Below are positions 31,769-45,256 of a stretch of 64,000 bases of DNA, piece by piece. Positions within the stretch are counted from its first letter, which is position 1. Every line of letters starts with the position of its first letter. A program made the translations under genes and the position numbers. The notes beneath the pieces are model-generated. The model was not told the DNA's origin. It ran no database searches and was given only the letters and a program-made list of their open reading frames with translations. The DNA is from Mycolicibacterium komossense. GTDB lineage: Bacteria; Actinomycetota; Actinomycetes; Mycobacteriales; Mycobacteriaceae. The stretch lies in the NCBI RefSeq assembly GCF_025822605.1, contig NZ_JACKTY010000028.1:310555-374554 (forward strand), in the 5' to 3' direction.

Positions 31769-32577
31769 CAGAGCAGCTGGGTGCTGGCGCCACCGTCGGC
31801 GTAGATGATCGTGCCGGTGGTGGCGGGTAGCCAATCGGACATCAAGGCACACACCGTCTTTGCCACCGGGGTTGGGTCCTTCATGTTCCAGCCGAGCGGC
31901 GCCCGCTGATCCCAGCCATCTTCGAGCAGCTTCATCTGATCGCCGGCCTCGGCGCCGAGCGCGCCACCCACGATGGCGCTCATCGCCAACGTCCGGATCG
32001 GGCCTGCGGCAACGAGATTCGACCGAACGCCGACCTGGCCGGCCTCACGCGCGACGAACCGGTTGACCGATTCCAGCGCGCTCTTGGCCACCGTCATCCA
32101 GTTGTAGGCAGGCATGGCGCGGGTCGGATCGAAGTCCATGCCCACGATGCCGCCGCCGGGGTTCATGATCGGCAGCACGGCCTTGGCCAGGGACGCATAC
32201 GAATAGGCCGAGATGTGGATACCCTTGGCGACGTCCTCGTACGGGGCGTCGAAGAAGGGGTTGACGCCCATCCCGGTCTGCGGCATGAAGCCGATCGAGT
32301 GGACCACGCCGTCGAGCCTGTTGCCCTCACCGATCACCTCGGCGACGCGACCAGCCAGGCTGTCGAGATGCTCGGAGTTCTGCACGTCGAGCTCCAACAA
32401 CGGAGCCGGATTCGGAAGTCTGTCGGCGATGCGCTGAATCAGCTTCATCCGGTCGAACCCAGTCAGCACCAGCTCGGCGCCCGCCTCCTGCGCAACCTTC
32501 GCGATGTGGAACGCGATCGAGGAGTCGGTGATGATCCCCGTGACGAGGATGCGCTTGCCTTCGAGAAACCCTGCCAT
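31768..32577 (-). CDS. inhA: enoyl-ACP reductase InhA (FAS-II)
   Basis: 269 residues, the same length as M. tuberculosis InhA. It reduces trans-2-enoyl-ACP with NADH in mycolic-acid chain elongation and is the target of isoniazid-NAD. Catalytic Y158 and K165 lie in [10 protein letters not shown]94 (HSIGF), I21 and I47, sites of known resistance changes, carry the usual residues. It follows fabG1 by 30 bp and overlaps hemH, so it is co-transcribed. Confidence 0.99.
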   Translation of the reverse strand: MAGFLEGKRILVTGIITDSSIAFHIAKVAQEAGAELVLTGFDRMKLIQRIADRLPNPAPLLELDVQNSEHLDSLAGRVAEVIGEGNRLDGVVHSIGFMPQTGMGVNPFFDAPYEDVAKGIHISAYSYASLAKAVLPIMNPGGGIVGMDFDPTRAMPAYNWMTVAKSALESVNRFVAREAGQVGVRSNLVAAGPIRTLAMSAIVGGALGAEAGDQMKLLEDGWDQRAPLGWNMKDPTPVAKTVCALMSDWLPATTGTIIYADGGASTQLL

Positions 32578-32607
32578 ATCAGTCCTTAACTCGTTGTAAA
32601 GAAAGTT

Positions 32608-34484
<1,877 letters not shown>

Positions 34485-34526
34485 GAAAAGAGGCCTGTCA
34501 TTCCTGTCATGGGCGGGGCGCCGGCG

Positions 34527-35462
34527 TCATGCCAGGGCCCCGCGGCGGCGGGACGCCACGAAGCGGACGATGTCAGCGATCCAGTCACGGTCGGTGCGCA
34601 ACGTCAGGATGGGCGCGTTGCAGCGCCGGAAGGTCCGGGCCACCTCGGCGCGGTGTGCCGAGGCCGCTTTGCCGAAGTCGTCGCGCAGCTGGGCGTCGAT
34701 GGTGAACTCGCGGGTGACCCCGGACTCGGTGTCCTGCAGGATCACGTCGCCGACGTCGGGCAGCTCGACATCACGAGGATCGAGCACCTCGATGCCGAGC
34801 ACCTCGTGGCGGGCGGCGATGGCCCGCAGGGACCGCATCCACGTGATGGGGCCGAGGAAGTCGCTGATCACCACTGCCATTCCGCGCCGGCGTTCGGGCC
34901 TGCGCAGCGCATCGATAGCGGCATTGAGATCCCCACGGACACCCGGTGCGGCCTTCGGCATGGTCGCGATGGTCCGCAGCATCGACTGCTCATGCTGCCG
35001 ACCGGACAGCGCGGGCACCCGGGTGATCGTGTCGCCGTTGGCGATGATCGCGCCGAGCCGGTTGCCGCCGCCGCTGTTCAGATAGGTGATGGCCGCCGCG
35101 GCCGCCACCGCCAGATCGCGTTTTTCGCAGTTGGCGGTGCCGAAATCCAGGCTGGCGGACATGTCGACCACCAGCCAGGTCTCCAGCTCCCGATCGGCGA
35201 TCATCTGCCGCACGTGCGGCACCTGGGTACGCGCCGTGACCGACCAGTCCATCCGGCGTACGTCGTCGCCGGGCTGGTAGATCCGCGAATCTCCTGGCTC
35301 GGACCCTGGACCGGGGATCAGCCCGAGGTGATCACCGTGCAGGACACCGTCGAGCTTGCGCTTGATGGTGAGCTCCAGCGTCCGCAGCGCCGCCGACAGC
35401 TTCGGGTCGCCGATCTCGCCGCGCTGGAACGATGGCGGCGCGACGGTGTGCGGATCGCTCAC
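34527..35462 (-). CDS. DUF58 protein of the MoxR module
   Basis: 311 residues from GTG 35462, which overlaps the moxR1 stop by four bases (GTGA). That choice removes about 105 low-complexity residues of the longer open frame. The DUF58 core has RIYQPGDDVRRMDWSVTART and a VWA-like VVDMSASLDFGT. No membrane helix was seen. It lies between MoxR and VWA genes as in Rv1480 and probably acts as adaptor between the AAA+ ATPase and its substrates. Confidence 0.93.
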   Translation of the reverse strand: MSDPHTVAPPSFQRGEIGDPKLSAALRTLELTIKRKLDGVLHGDHLGLIPGPGSEPGDSRIYQPGDDVRRMDWSVTARTQVPHVRQMIADRELETWLVVDMSASLDFGTANCEKRDLAVAAAAAITYLNSGGGNRLGAIIANGDTITRVPALSGRQHEQSMLRTIATMPKAAPGVRGDLNAAIDALRRPERRRGMAVVISDFLGPITWMRSLRAIAARHEVLGIEVLDPRDVELPDVGDVILQDTESGVTREFTIDAQLRDDFGKAASAHRAEVARTFRRCNAPILTLRTDRDWIADIVRFVASRRRGALA

Positions 35463-36640
35463 CGACCGCCAGCCGGTACGGACGCCGGCTGCGCAGGTGC
35501 GCCGGGTATCACCGGGGGCACTGAATGCCCTTGCTGCGACACAGCATTCACCTGCGGCAATGCGACCGTCTGCAGGATCCGGTTGATCACCGTCTCGGCG
35601 GCGATATCGTCGGCCAGCGCGTCGTAGGTCAGGACCAGGCGGTGCCGCAGCACGTCCGGGATGACCTCGATGACGTCCTGCGGGATGACGTAGTCGCGCC
35701 CGCGCACCAGCGCCAGGGCCCGGGCGGCGGCGACCACACCGAGCGACGCACGCGGGGACGCACCGAACGCGATCCACGCCTTGACGTCGGGCAGGCCGAA
35801 CTGCTCGGGCTGGCGGGTGGCGGTGATGACGCGCACGACATAGTCGACCAGCGCGTGGTGCACGAAGTTGTTGGCCGCCAGATCTTGCAGGCGCAGCAGA
35901 TCGCCCGGGTTCAAGATCTGCTTGGGCTCCGGCGGCGTCACGCCCATCCGGTAGATGATCTCGCGCTCTTCTTCCGGCGTCGGGTAGTCGACGTTGATCT
36001 TGAAGAGGAAGCGGTCGCGCTGAGCTTCCGGCAGCGGGTAGACGCCCTCGTTCTCGATCGGGTTCTGCGTGGCCATCACGAGGAACGGCTTGGGCAGCGG
36101 GTAGGTCTTTCCGCCGATCGAGATCTTGCGCTCGGCCATCACCTCGAGCAGTGCCGATTGCACCTTCGCGGGGGCACGGTTGATCTCGTCGGCGAGCAGG
36201 AAGTTGACCACCACCGGGCCGAGTTCGATGTCGAACTCCTCCTTGCCCTGGCGGTAGATCCGGGTCCCGATGATATCGGTGGGCACCAGGTCGGGGGTGA
36301 ACTGAATGCGCGCGAATGTGCCGCCGACGACCTTGGCGAACGTCTCGACGGCCAGGGTCTTGGCCACACCGGGGACGCCTTCCAGGAGCACGTGCCCCTT
36401 GGCGAGCAGACCGACCAAGATGCGCTCGACCAGCTGGTCCTGACCGACGATGATGCGCTTGACCTCGAAGATCGCCCGCTCAAGAGTGTGCACCTCGGCG
36501 GCGAGTCCGTTCGCGCCGCCAGCCTGCGGGGGCGGCCCCTGGGGGCCTGAAGGCACAGGAGCACCCGTTGACGGCGGGGCCGCGTGCGCGCCGGGCGCAC
36601 CCCCCGGCGTGTAGTTGGGCGACCCACCTGGTGACGTCAT
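35459..36640 (-). CDS. moxR1: MoxR-type AAA+ ATPase
   Basis: 393 residues from ATG 36640. The N-terminal 50 residues are Pro/Gly/Ala-rich and disordered. The AAA+ core has Walker A GVPGVAKT, Walker B LLADEINRAPAK and sensor MATQNPIENEG. MoxR proteins act as chaperones that mature or activate partner complexes, here the DUF58 and VWA proteins encoded directly downstream. The 162 bp separating it from ripB hold no gene. It is the counterpart of Rv1479. Confidence 0.95.
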   Translation of the reverse strand: MTSPGGSPNYTPGGAPGAHAAPPSTGAPVPSGPQGPPPQAGGANGLAAEVHTLERAIFEVKRIIVGQDQLVERILVGLLAKGHVLLEGVPGVAKTLAVETFAKVVGGTFARIQFTPDLVPTDIIGTRIYRQGKEEFDIELGPVVVNFLLADEINRAPAKVQSALLEVMAERKISIGGKTYPLPKPFLVMATQNPIENEGVYPLPEAQRDRFLFKINVDYPTPEEEREIIYRMGVTPPEPKQILNPGDLLRLQDLAANNFVHHALVDYVVRVITATRQPEQFGLPDVKAWIAFGASPRASLGVVAAARALALVRGRDYVIPQDVIEVIPDVLRHRLVLTYDALADDIAAETVINRILQTVALPQVNAVSQQGHSVPPVIPGAPAQPASVPAGGR

Positions 36641-36802
36641 CGACAATCCTCCACAGCTGTTCAAACTCGACAGGGCAGCGACCTGCCCGACTCAACTATT
36701 CCAGGCACTCCGGGATCCGTCGACGTCCCGGTACCCGTGGCGGCAGTTTGCTCAGCCCGCTCTCAGGCGCGCGGGAGCCGGTCCATCCATGAAACGGTGT
36801 AG

Positions 36803-37501
36803 TCAGGACTCGATGATGCGCGCCAGGTACGGCGACATACCAGCGGTACGGACCGGGCTGACGGCGACCTGTCCCTTCGCCGAGGACGCCTCCAGCATCT
36901 GCCCGTTACCGAGATAGATGGTGACGTGCTGGCTGCCGCCGGGACCGTAGAAGATCAGGTCGCCGCGCTTGGCCTGAGACGGCGGAATGTGCCTGCCGGT
37001 GTTGTATTGGTCGCCGGAGTATTTGGGGATCAGCACCCCGACACCGGCGAAAGCGAAACGGGTGAAACCGGAGCAGTCGTAGCCGATCTTGCCGGCGTCC
37101 TGCTCGACCCCGGGCCCCGGCCCAGTGGGAGTGCCGCCTCCCCATGAATACGGCACTCCCATCTGGGACGCTCCCCGGCGGATCACGTACTCGATCGCCG
37201 CCGGGCCGCGGACCCGGCCTGGCGCCACCGATTCGGGGGCGCCACCGATCCCGAGGCTGGACAAGAAGCTTCGGCCCAGGTTCATCGTCGCCTGAGTGGC
37301 CTGCGCGGTGGCGGCCAGCGACGCGTTGGCGATGGCCAGTGGATCCCCCGGCGCCCCTGCACTGAGCAGCTTGGGAAGCGTCGGATCCCACCCACCGGCG
37401 TCGGGGTCGGCCGACGCCGGTATCGCAAGACCTACCAATAGCCCGATCGCCACCAACAATGTCCCGATCGGACGTAGGTAACGAAAAAGCTCACGGCGCA
37501 T
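36803..37501 (-). CDS. ripB: NlpC/P60 peptidoglycan endopeptidase RipB
   Basis: 232 residues with an N-terminal signal peptide (LLVAIGLLVGLAIPASA). It cleaves peptide stems of peptidoglycan outside the membrane. The catalytic triad is C143 in GYDCSGF, H192 in SQHVTIY and E204 in MLEAS. A short linker precedes the domain, unlike RipA's long coiled-coil region. It lies 14 bp downstream of ripA, and their catalytic domains are closely similar, consistent with tandem duplication. Confidence 0.96.
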   Translation of the reverse strand: MRRELFRYLRPIGTLLVAIGLLVGLAIPASADPDAGGWDPTLPKLLSAGAPGDPLAIANASLAATAQATQATMNLGRSFLSSLGIGGAPESVAPGRVRGPAAIEYVIRRGASQMGVPYSWGGGTPTGPGPGVEQDAGKIGYDCSGFTRFAFAGVGVLIPKYSGDQYNTGRHIPPSQAKRGDLIFYGPGGSQHVTIYLGNGQMLEASSAKGQVAVSPVRTAGMSPYLARIIES

Positions 37502-37515
37502 AGATACTCAACCCA

Positions 37516-38916
37516 TCAGTATTCGATGTAGCGGACGACGTACGGGGTCATGCCACTGGTACGGACCGGCGAGATCTTCACGTTCGAGCCGGTGTAGGGA
37601 GCCTCGAGCATCTGACCCTGCCCGAGATACAAGGTGACGTGCTGGCTGCCGCCGGGTCCGTAGAAGATGACATCGCCGCGGCGCATCTGCGACGACGGAA
37701 TCTGGCGTCCCATGTTGTACTGCGAACCCGAGTAGTGCGGCAGTTTGATGCCGACCCCCGCGAAGGCGTAGAGGATCAGCCCTGAGCAGTCGAAACCCAC
37801 TGTGCCCGAACCGGAGTCGATTCCGTTGCTGGGCCCGGCCGCGGTCCCACCGCCCCAGGAGTAGGGCACACCCATCTGGGACATCGCGCGCTTGATCACA
37901 TATTCCGAAGCCTGCTGACCGTAGACCCGCGGAATCGCGCCATTGTTGATGCCGGTGGAGTCGGGCGCGAGGATGCCCAGCTTCTGCAGGAACTTCTTGC
38001 CCATATCGGCGGTGGCCTGGGCAGAGGTCGACCCGATCTGCAGGATCGCATTGACGATCGCGATCGGATCACCGGAGACGAAGGCGCTGGGCACCATCGG
38101 CAGCGTGGTGTCCCACTGGCTCACATCGCCGTAGGGCACCGAAGCAGCCGGAGCGGCGTTGTGATCCCAGTCTCCTGCCTGCGCGGCGCCGGGTGTCGCT
38201 GCGGGCGCCGCCGGCCGCGCGGCCGGCGATATCCCGGTCGGAGCCGAGAACTGCCGCGCGGCATCGAGTTTCGCCTGTGCGGACGCGCGTTCGGCGGCGA
38301 GCTTGTCGATCTGCGCCTTCTGGTCGGCGAATGTCTGCTGCGAGGCCGCCAGCGTCGCGACGGCACTGTCCTGGCTCGACTGCGCGTCATTGGCAGCCTG
38401 GTCGGCCTTCTGCTTGGCCAGTCGCGCCATCGACTCCTTGTTCACCTGCTCGGTCCTGGCGCGCTGGAGGTCGGCCATCACCTGACCGGAGCTGGCGGCC
38501 AGGGTCTGCCCGGCGGTGGCCGTCGCGATCATGTCTTCGGGGTTCGTCGCGCCGAGCAAGGCGCCGGAAGGCCCGTTGACGTACGTGGCCGCCGCGAAGG
38601 TGTCGAAGCGCCGTTGGGCGTCGGCGATAGCCGCGTTGGTGTCCTTGACGGCCTGCTCGCTGGCGTCGAGATCCTGCTGCGCGGTCGCCGCGTTATCGCG
38701 TGCGGTCTGGACGTCGACCAGAGCCTTGTTGACGCTTTCCTGCTGCGACTGCACGGCCGCACCGATGTCTTGCAGCTTCTGGTTGGCATTGGCTACGTCG
38801 GCGATCAACGCGGCCAGTGCAGGCGGACCCGAATCCGGTTCTGCCACAGCCAATCCGGGCGTGCTCAACAGCAGCGCGAGGGTCAGCAAGGGAGATGCCC
38901 CGTGCACGCGTCTCAT
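37516..38916 (-). CDS. ripA: NlpC/P60 peptidoglycan endopeptidase RipA
   Basis: 466 residues. Signal peptide ending near LAVA-EPDSG, then an N-terminal helical coiled-coil domain (about 35-240, rich in Ala/Gln/Asp) which in M. tuberculosis covers the active site of the inactive form. A proline/alanine-rich linker and the NlpC/P60 domain follow, with C377, H426 and E438. RipA separates daughter cells with RpfB. The upstream region has a cluster of GTCAC elements that may bind MtrA. Confidence 0.97.
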   Translation of the reverse strand: MRRVHGASPLLTLALLLSTPGLAVAEPDSGPPALAALIADVANANQKLQDIGAAVQSQQESVNKALVDVQTARDNAATAQQDLDASEQAVKDTNAAIADAQRRFDTFAAATYVNGPSGALLGATNPEDMIATATAGQTLAASSGQVMADLQRARTEQVNKESMARLAKQKADQAANDAQSSQDSAVATLAASQQTFADQKAQIDKLAAERASAQAKLDAARQFSAPTGISPAARPAAPAATPGAAQAGDWDHNAAPAASVPYGDVSQWDTTLPMVPSAFVSGDPIAIVNAILQIGSTSAQATADMGKKFLQKLGILAPDSTGINNGAIPRVYGQQASEYVIKRAMSQMGVPYSWGGGTAAGPSNGIDSGSGTVGFDCSGLILYAFAGVGIKLPHYSGSQYNMGRQIPSSQMRRGDVIFYGPGGSQHVTLYLGQGQMLEAPYTGSNVKISPVRTSGMTPYVVRYIEY

Positions 38917-38968
38917 TCGACTCTCGTCTCCTATGGCTCAACTCAACCGGGCGGTGCCAGCGCCCAGC

Positions 38969-39092
38969 GGTCACTGGAGGCACAACTGCAACATTAGGCA
39001 CCGTTTGCACCGTACGTCACAACTGACGCTAAAGAAACATCAGTCACAAATTACAGATATGTAATTAAAATGAACGTGACCTAATAGTGACC
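38969..39092. promoter_or_regulatory. cluster of GTCAC motifs upstream of ripA (possible MtrA sites)
   Basis: The core GTCAC, or its complement, occurs five times: 38970-38974, 39016-39020, 39043-39047 and, on the other strand, 39076-39080 and 39087-39091. The last two form direct repeats of GGTCAC 11 bases apart. MtrA, the essential response regulator of M. tuberculosis, binds GTCACA-type direct repeats, and ripA has been reported among its targets. The cluster is seen in the sequence; binding is inferred. Confidence 0.5.
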
Positions 39093-39123
39093 TTTTGAAT
39101 TTGCCGAATGGTCGGCGAGAGTG

Positions 39124-39657
39124 TCAGTTATCGCTGGTAGGAGCGATTTCGACGGACTGGTGGGATTGCTTGCCCTTGACCTGGAGAAAACGCGTCACGC
39201 CGATCGCGAGGAATACCGCGAGCGTCAGCACGATGGTGAATGCGGTATAGGGAAACACGCCCGTATGTAACTGACTAACGAAGTTCTCCGCCGACTGCAC
39301 AGGGTTCCCGGTCTTGGCCAGATCCTCACCGGCCTCGAGCGTCGCCCGGTCGTACGTCGGACTGTACGAACCGGCGGCAGTCGGGCTCAGCACCAGGACG
39401 GTGGCATCGGGATTGGCCGCTCCGACCACGGTCGCGATATCGCGCAGCGGAGTGTCGATCGGCGGACTGTGATCGACCACGACGATCTTGAGGTCGATGC
39501 CCTCACGGTGCGCATCGGCGACGACCTGGAGAAGTCCGGGCTCGACAGCGGCGGGGGCGCTGACACCGTCGGATTTCACCTCCGCCTGGACGGCGTTGAT
39601 GTCGACATCCTGCGGGATGTAGGCGGGCAGGAACGGAATGATCTGCGGCCCGGGCAT
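39124..39657 (-). CDS. conserved mycobacterial membrane protein (Rv1476-like)
   Basis: 177 residues: a soluble domain of about 130 residues (AYIPQDVDINAVQAEV, then KIVVVDHSPPIDTPLRDIA) followed by one transmembrane helix (YTAFTIVLTLAVFLAIGV) and a short polar tail, so the globular domain probably faces outside. The alpha/beta pattern recalls TPM-like domains, but no catalytic residues stand out. It lies upstream of ripA on the same strand and is divergent from aconitase. Function unknown. Confidence 0.85.
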   Translation of the reverse strand: MPGPQIIPFLPAYIPQDVDINAVQAEVKSDGVSAPAAVEPGLLQVVADAHREGIDLKIVVVDHSPPIDTPLRDIATVVGAANPDATVLVLSPTAAGSYSPTYDRATLEAGEDLAKTGNPVQSAENFVSQLHTGVFPYTAFTIVLTLAVFLAIGVTRFLQVKGKQSHQSVEIAPTSDN

Positions 39658-39807
39658 GCGACCCCACTTCTCTCTTCGCTGACTGTGTTCGTCTTTTCAG
39701 CACACGCTGCCAGCACGGTACGCGACGGTCCGGGCGTCGGGTGGCAGCACTCGCCCTACGACGGAAGACTGGACTGGTGCAGACCCCGAATCGCCCCCGA
39801 AGTTTTG

Positions 39808-39823
39808 CAGGACAAGCGTACTG
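39808..39823. promoter_or_regulatory. AcnR operator upstream of acn
   Basis: CAGGACAAGCGTACTG agrees with CAGNAC-N3-CGTACTG, the sequence I recall for the AcnR repressor of the aconitase gene in Corynebacterium glutamicum. It ends 64 bp before the acn start codon, and the regulator gene itself lies just after acn. Confidence 0.75.
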
Positions 39824-39827
39824 TTAG

Positions 39828-42692
<2,865 letters not shown>

Positions 42693-42695
42693 CGG

Positions 42696-43259
42696 ATGCC
42701 CAGGGTCAGCGAGGATCATCTGGCGGCGCGCCGCCGCCAGATCCTCGATGGCGCGCGGCGGTGCTTCGCCGAATATGGCTACGACAAGGCCACCGTGCGC
42801 CGGCTCGAGCAGACCATCGGTCTGTCGCGGGGAGCGATCTTCCATCACTTCCGCGACAAGGATTCGCTGTTTTTCGAGCTGGCGCGCGAAGATGCCGAGC
42901 GCATGGCCGATGTCGCCTCCCGGGAAGGCCTGATTCAGGTGATGCGGGACATGCTGGCCGCACCCGATCAGTTCGACTGGCTGGCCACCCGGCTGGAGAT
43001 CGCGCGCAAGTTGCGCAACGACCCGGTCTTTCACCAGGGCTGGGCGGAGCGCTCGGCCGAACTGTCGGCGGCGACGACGGATCGATTGCGCCGGCAGAAA
43101 CAGGCGGGCCGACTACGTGATGACGTGCCCGGCGATGTGCTGCAGTGCTACCTGGACCTCGTGCTCGACGGACTGGTCGCCAGGCTGGCCTCGGGTGAAG
43201 ACGTGAAGCGGCTCAGCGGGGTGCTGGATCTGGTCGAGGCCTCGGTGCGACAGCGCTGA
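42696..43259 (+). CDS. acnR: TetR-family regulator of aconitase
   Basis: 187 residues. The N-terminal helix-turn-helix (RRRQILDGARRCFAEYGYDK, then RRLEQTIGLSRGAIFHHFRD) is classic TetR. The C-terminal ligand domain has a WLATRLEIARKLRNDP segment typical of AcnR. It starts 3 bases after the acn stop, and an AcnR-type operator lies ahead of acn, so it should repress its own operon. In corynebacteria the effector is a tricarboxylate. Counterpart of Rv1474c. Confidence 0.94.
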   Translation: MPRVSEDHLAARRRQILDGARRCFAEYGYDKATVRRLEQTIGLSRGAIFHHFRDKDSLFFELAREDAERMADVASREGLIQVMRDMLAAPDQFDWLATRLEIARKLRNDPVFHQGWAERSAELSAATTDRLRRQKQAGRLRDDVPGDVLQCYLDLVLDGLVARLASGEDVKRLSGVLDLVEASVRQR

Positions 43260-43272
43260 CGCTGATGCAGCG

Positions 43273-43464
43273 CTAAGGCACGCGGCGGCGGTGGTTGGGG
43301 CCGCCACGCCCGCGCAGCGGTGTGCCCGATTCGATCAGCATGGAGTGGATCGATCCGTACGAACGTCCCGTCGACGCCACCAACGTGCGGATGCTGGCGC
43401 CCCCCTCGTAGGCGTTGCGGAGATCGTGCAGCAGTTGATCTCGCGCTGCATTGGGTTTCCTCAA
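43273..43464 (-). CDS. small helix-turn-helix protein (Rv1473A-like)
   Basis: 63 residues from a TTG start at 43464, supported by a strong GGGGAGG ribosome-binding site 5 bases upstream. The protein MRKPNAARDQLLHDLRNAYE continues into GGASIRTLVASTGRSYGSIH, a helix-turn-helix, and ends in a basic tail (RGRGGPNHRRRVP). It is encoded downstream of the ABC-F gene and converges on acnR with 13 bp between stops. It probably binds DNA; the target is unknown. Confidence 0.82.
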   Translation of the reverse strand: MRKPNAARDQLLHDLRNAYEGGASIRTLVASTGRSYGSIHSMLIESGTPLRGRGGPNHRRRVP

Positions 43465-43561
43465 CTACGCCTCCCCGCGGTAACCGGCCCCCGAATCCGC
43501 TAAGCGTAGGAAACAGCACCCCGTGGCGTGACCGGAATCACGAGATCGCCTGTGGGAGTTG

Positions 43562-45190
43562 TCAGGCGAGTTCGATCAGTTCCCGGTATTCGTCCGACCA
43601 GTAGTCCTCGGTGCCATCGGGCAGCAGCACCACCCGTTGCGGCTCCAGAGCCTCGGCGGCCCCCGGATCGTGGGTCACCAGCACGACCGCGCCTTGGTAG
43701 CTGCGCAGAGCGTCGAGCACCTGCTCACGCGAGGCGGGGTCGAGGTTGTTGGTCGGCTCGTCCAACAGCAGCACGTTGGCGGTCGAGGCCACCAGACCGG
43801 CGAGCGCCAGCCTGGTCTTCTCGCCGCCGGACAGCGTGCCCGCGGGCTGGTCGAGCTGCGGGCCGGTGAACATGAATGCGCCGAGCAGACTGCGCAGTTC
43901 CTGTTCGCCGGTGTCGGGTGCCGCGTGCCGGATGTTCTCCCACACCGAGGCACCGCCGTCGATGGTGTCGTGTTCCTGGGCGAAGTAGCCCAGCTTAAGA
44001 CCGTGCCCAGGTTCGATGGCGCCGGCGTCTGCCTTCTCCACTCCCGCCAGAATGCGCAACAGCGTGGTCTTACCCGCACCGTTGAGGCCGAGGACGACGA
44101 CCCGCGATCCCTTGTCGATGGCCAGGTCGACACCGGTGAAGATCTCCAGCGAGCCGTAGTTCTTGGTCAGTCCCTTGGCCACCAGCGGCGTCCGCCCACA
44201 CACCGCCGGGGTGGGGAACCGGATCTTGGCGACCTTGTCAGCGACCCGCTCATCGTCGAGCTCGGCGATCATGCGTTCGGCCCGTCGCAGCATATTCTGC
44301 GCTGCAACAGCTTTCGTGGCCTTGGCACCCATCTTGGCGGCCTGGGTGCGCAGCGCGGAGGCTTTCTTCTCGGCGTTGGCCCGCTCTCGGCGCCGACGCT
44401 GTTCGTCGGTGGCGCGGGCATCGAGATACTTCTGCCAGCCCATGTTGTAGACGTCGGCCTCACCGCGCACCGCGTCGAGGAACCACACCCGGTTGACGAC
44501 GTCGGCGAGCAGCTCCACGTCGTGGCTGATCACCACCAGTCCCCCGGTGTGGTTCTGCAGGAAGGAGCGCAGCCAGCCGATCGAGTCGGCGTCGAGGTGG
44601 TTGGTCGGCTCGTCCAACAGCAGAGTCGTGTCAGAGCCGGAACCCGTGTCGCTGGCCGCGAACAGGATGCGGGCCAGTTCGACGCGCCGGCGCTGCCCTC
44701 CGGACAGCGTCCGCAACGGCTGCGTCAGGATCCGTTCGGGCAGACCGAGACTGGCGCAGATCCGGCCTGCCTCGCTTTCGGCGGCGTAGCCACCGAGTGC
44801 AGAGAAGCGCTCCTCCAGGACGCCGTACCGCCGTACCGCCTTGTCGCGGGTGGCGTCGTCGGCGACTTCGGCCATCAAGGCCTGTTGCTTTTCCAGTTCG
44901 GATAGCAGCGTGTCCAGGCCCCGCGCCGAGAGCACCCGGTCACGCGCCAGCATGTCGAGGTCACCTTCGCGCGGATCCTGTGGCAGGTAGCCGATCTCGC
45001 CGGTACGGTCGATCGCACCGGCATAGGGCTCACCTTCGCCGGCGAGGATTCGCATGGTGGTGGTCTTGCCTGCGCCGTTGCGCCCGACGAGCCCGATCCG
45101 GTCGCCCGGCTGAATCCGCAGCGCGGGTCCTTCAGCGGACAACAGGGTTCGCGCTCCAGCGCGGACCTCGAGGTCCGTTGCGGTGATCAC
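43562..45190 (-). CDS. ABC-F family ATPase (ribosome-associated)
   Basis: 542 residues from GTG 45190, with two ABC cassettes and no membrane segments. The first has Walker A GRNGAGKTT and signature LSGGQRRRVELAR; the second has GLNGAGKTT and LSGGEKTRLALA. A charged linker of the Uup/EttA type (RATDEQRRRRERANAEKKAS) separates them. Such proteins act at the ribosomal E site in translation or antibiotic protection. Length equals the M. tuberculosis counterpart Rv1473. Whether it gives antibiotic protection cannot be read from sequence. Confidence 0.93.
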   Translation of the reverse strand: MITATDLEVRAGARTLLSAEGPALRIQPGDRIGLVGRNGAGKTTTMRILAGEGEPYAGAIDRTGEIGYLPQDPREGDLDMLARDRVLSARGLDTLLSELEKQQALMAEVADDATRDKAVRRYGVLEERFSALGGYAAESEAGRICASLGLPERILTQPLRTLSGGQRRRVELARILFAASDTGSGSDTTLLLDEPTNHLDADSIGWLRSFLQNHTGGLVVISHDVELLADVVNRVWFLDAVRGEADVYNMGWQKYLDARATDEQRRRRERANAEKKASALRTQAAKMGAKATKAVAAQNMLRRAERMIAELDDERVADKVAKIRFPTPAVCGRTPLVAKGLTKNYGSLEIFTGVDLAIDKGSRVVVLGLNGAGKTTLLRILAGVEKADAGAIEPGHGLKLGYFAQEHDTIDGGASVWENIRHAAPDTGEQELRSLLGAFMFTGPQLDQPAGTLSGGEKTRLALAGLVASTANVLLLDEPTNNLDPASREQVLDALRSYQGAVVLVTHDPGAAEALEPQRVVLLPDGTEDYWSDEYRELIELA

Positions 45191-45256
45191 GGTGACGCTC
45201 CTAGTGCTTTCTTGCGGGCGGCACCGCAAACACGGTGCTGCTATTTGTCGTCGGCT

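Noticed and set aside
31768..32577. Isoniazid-resistance substitutions in InhA
   Set aside because: S94, I21 and I47 carry the wild-type residues.
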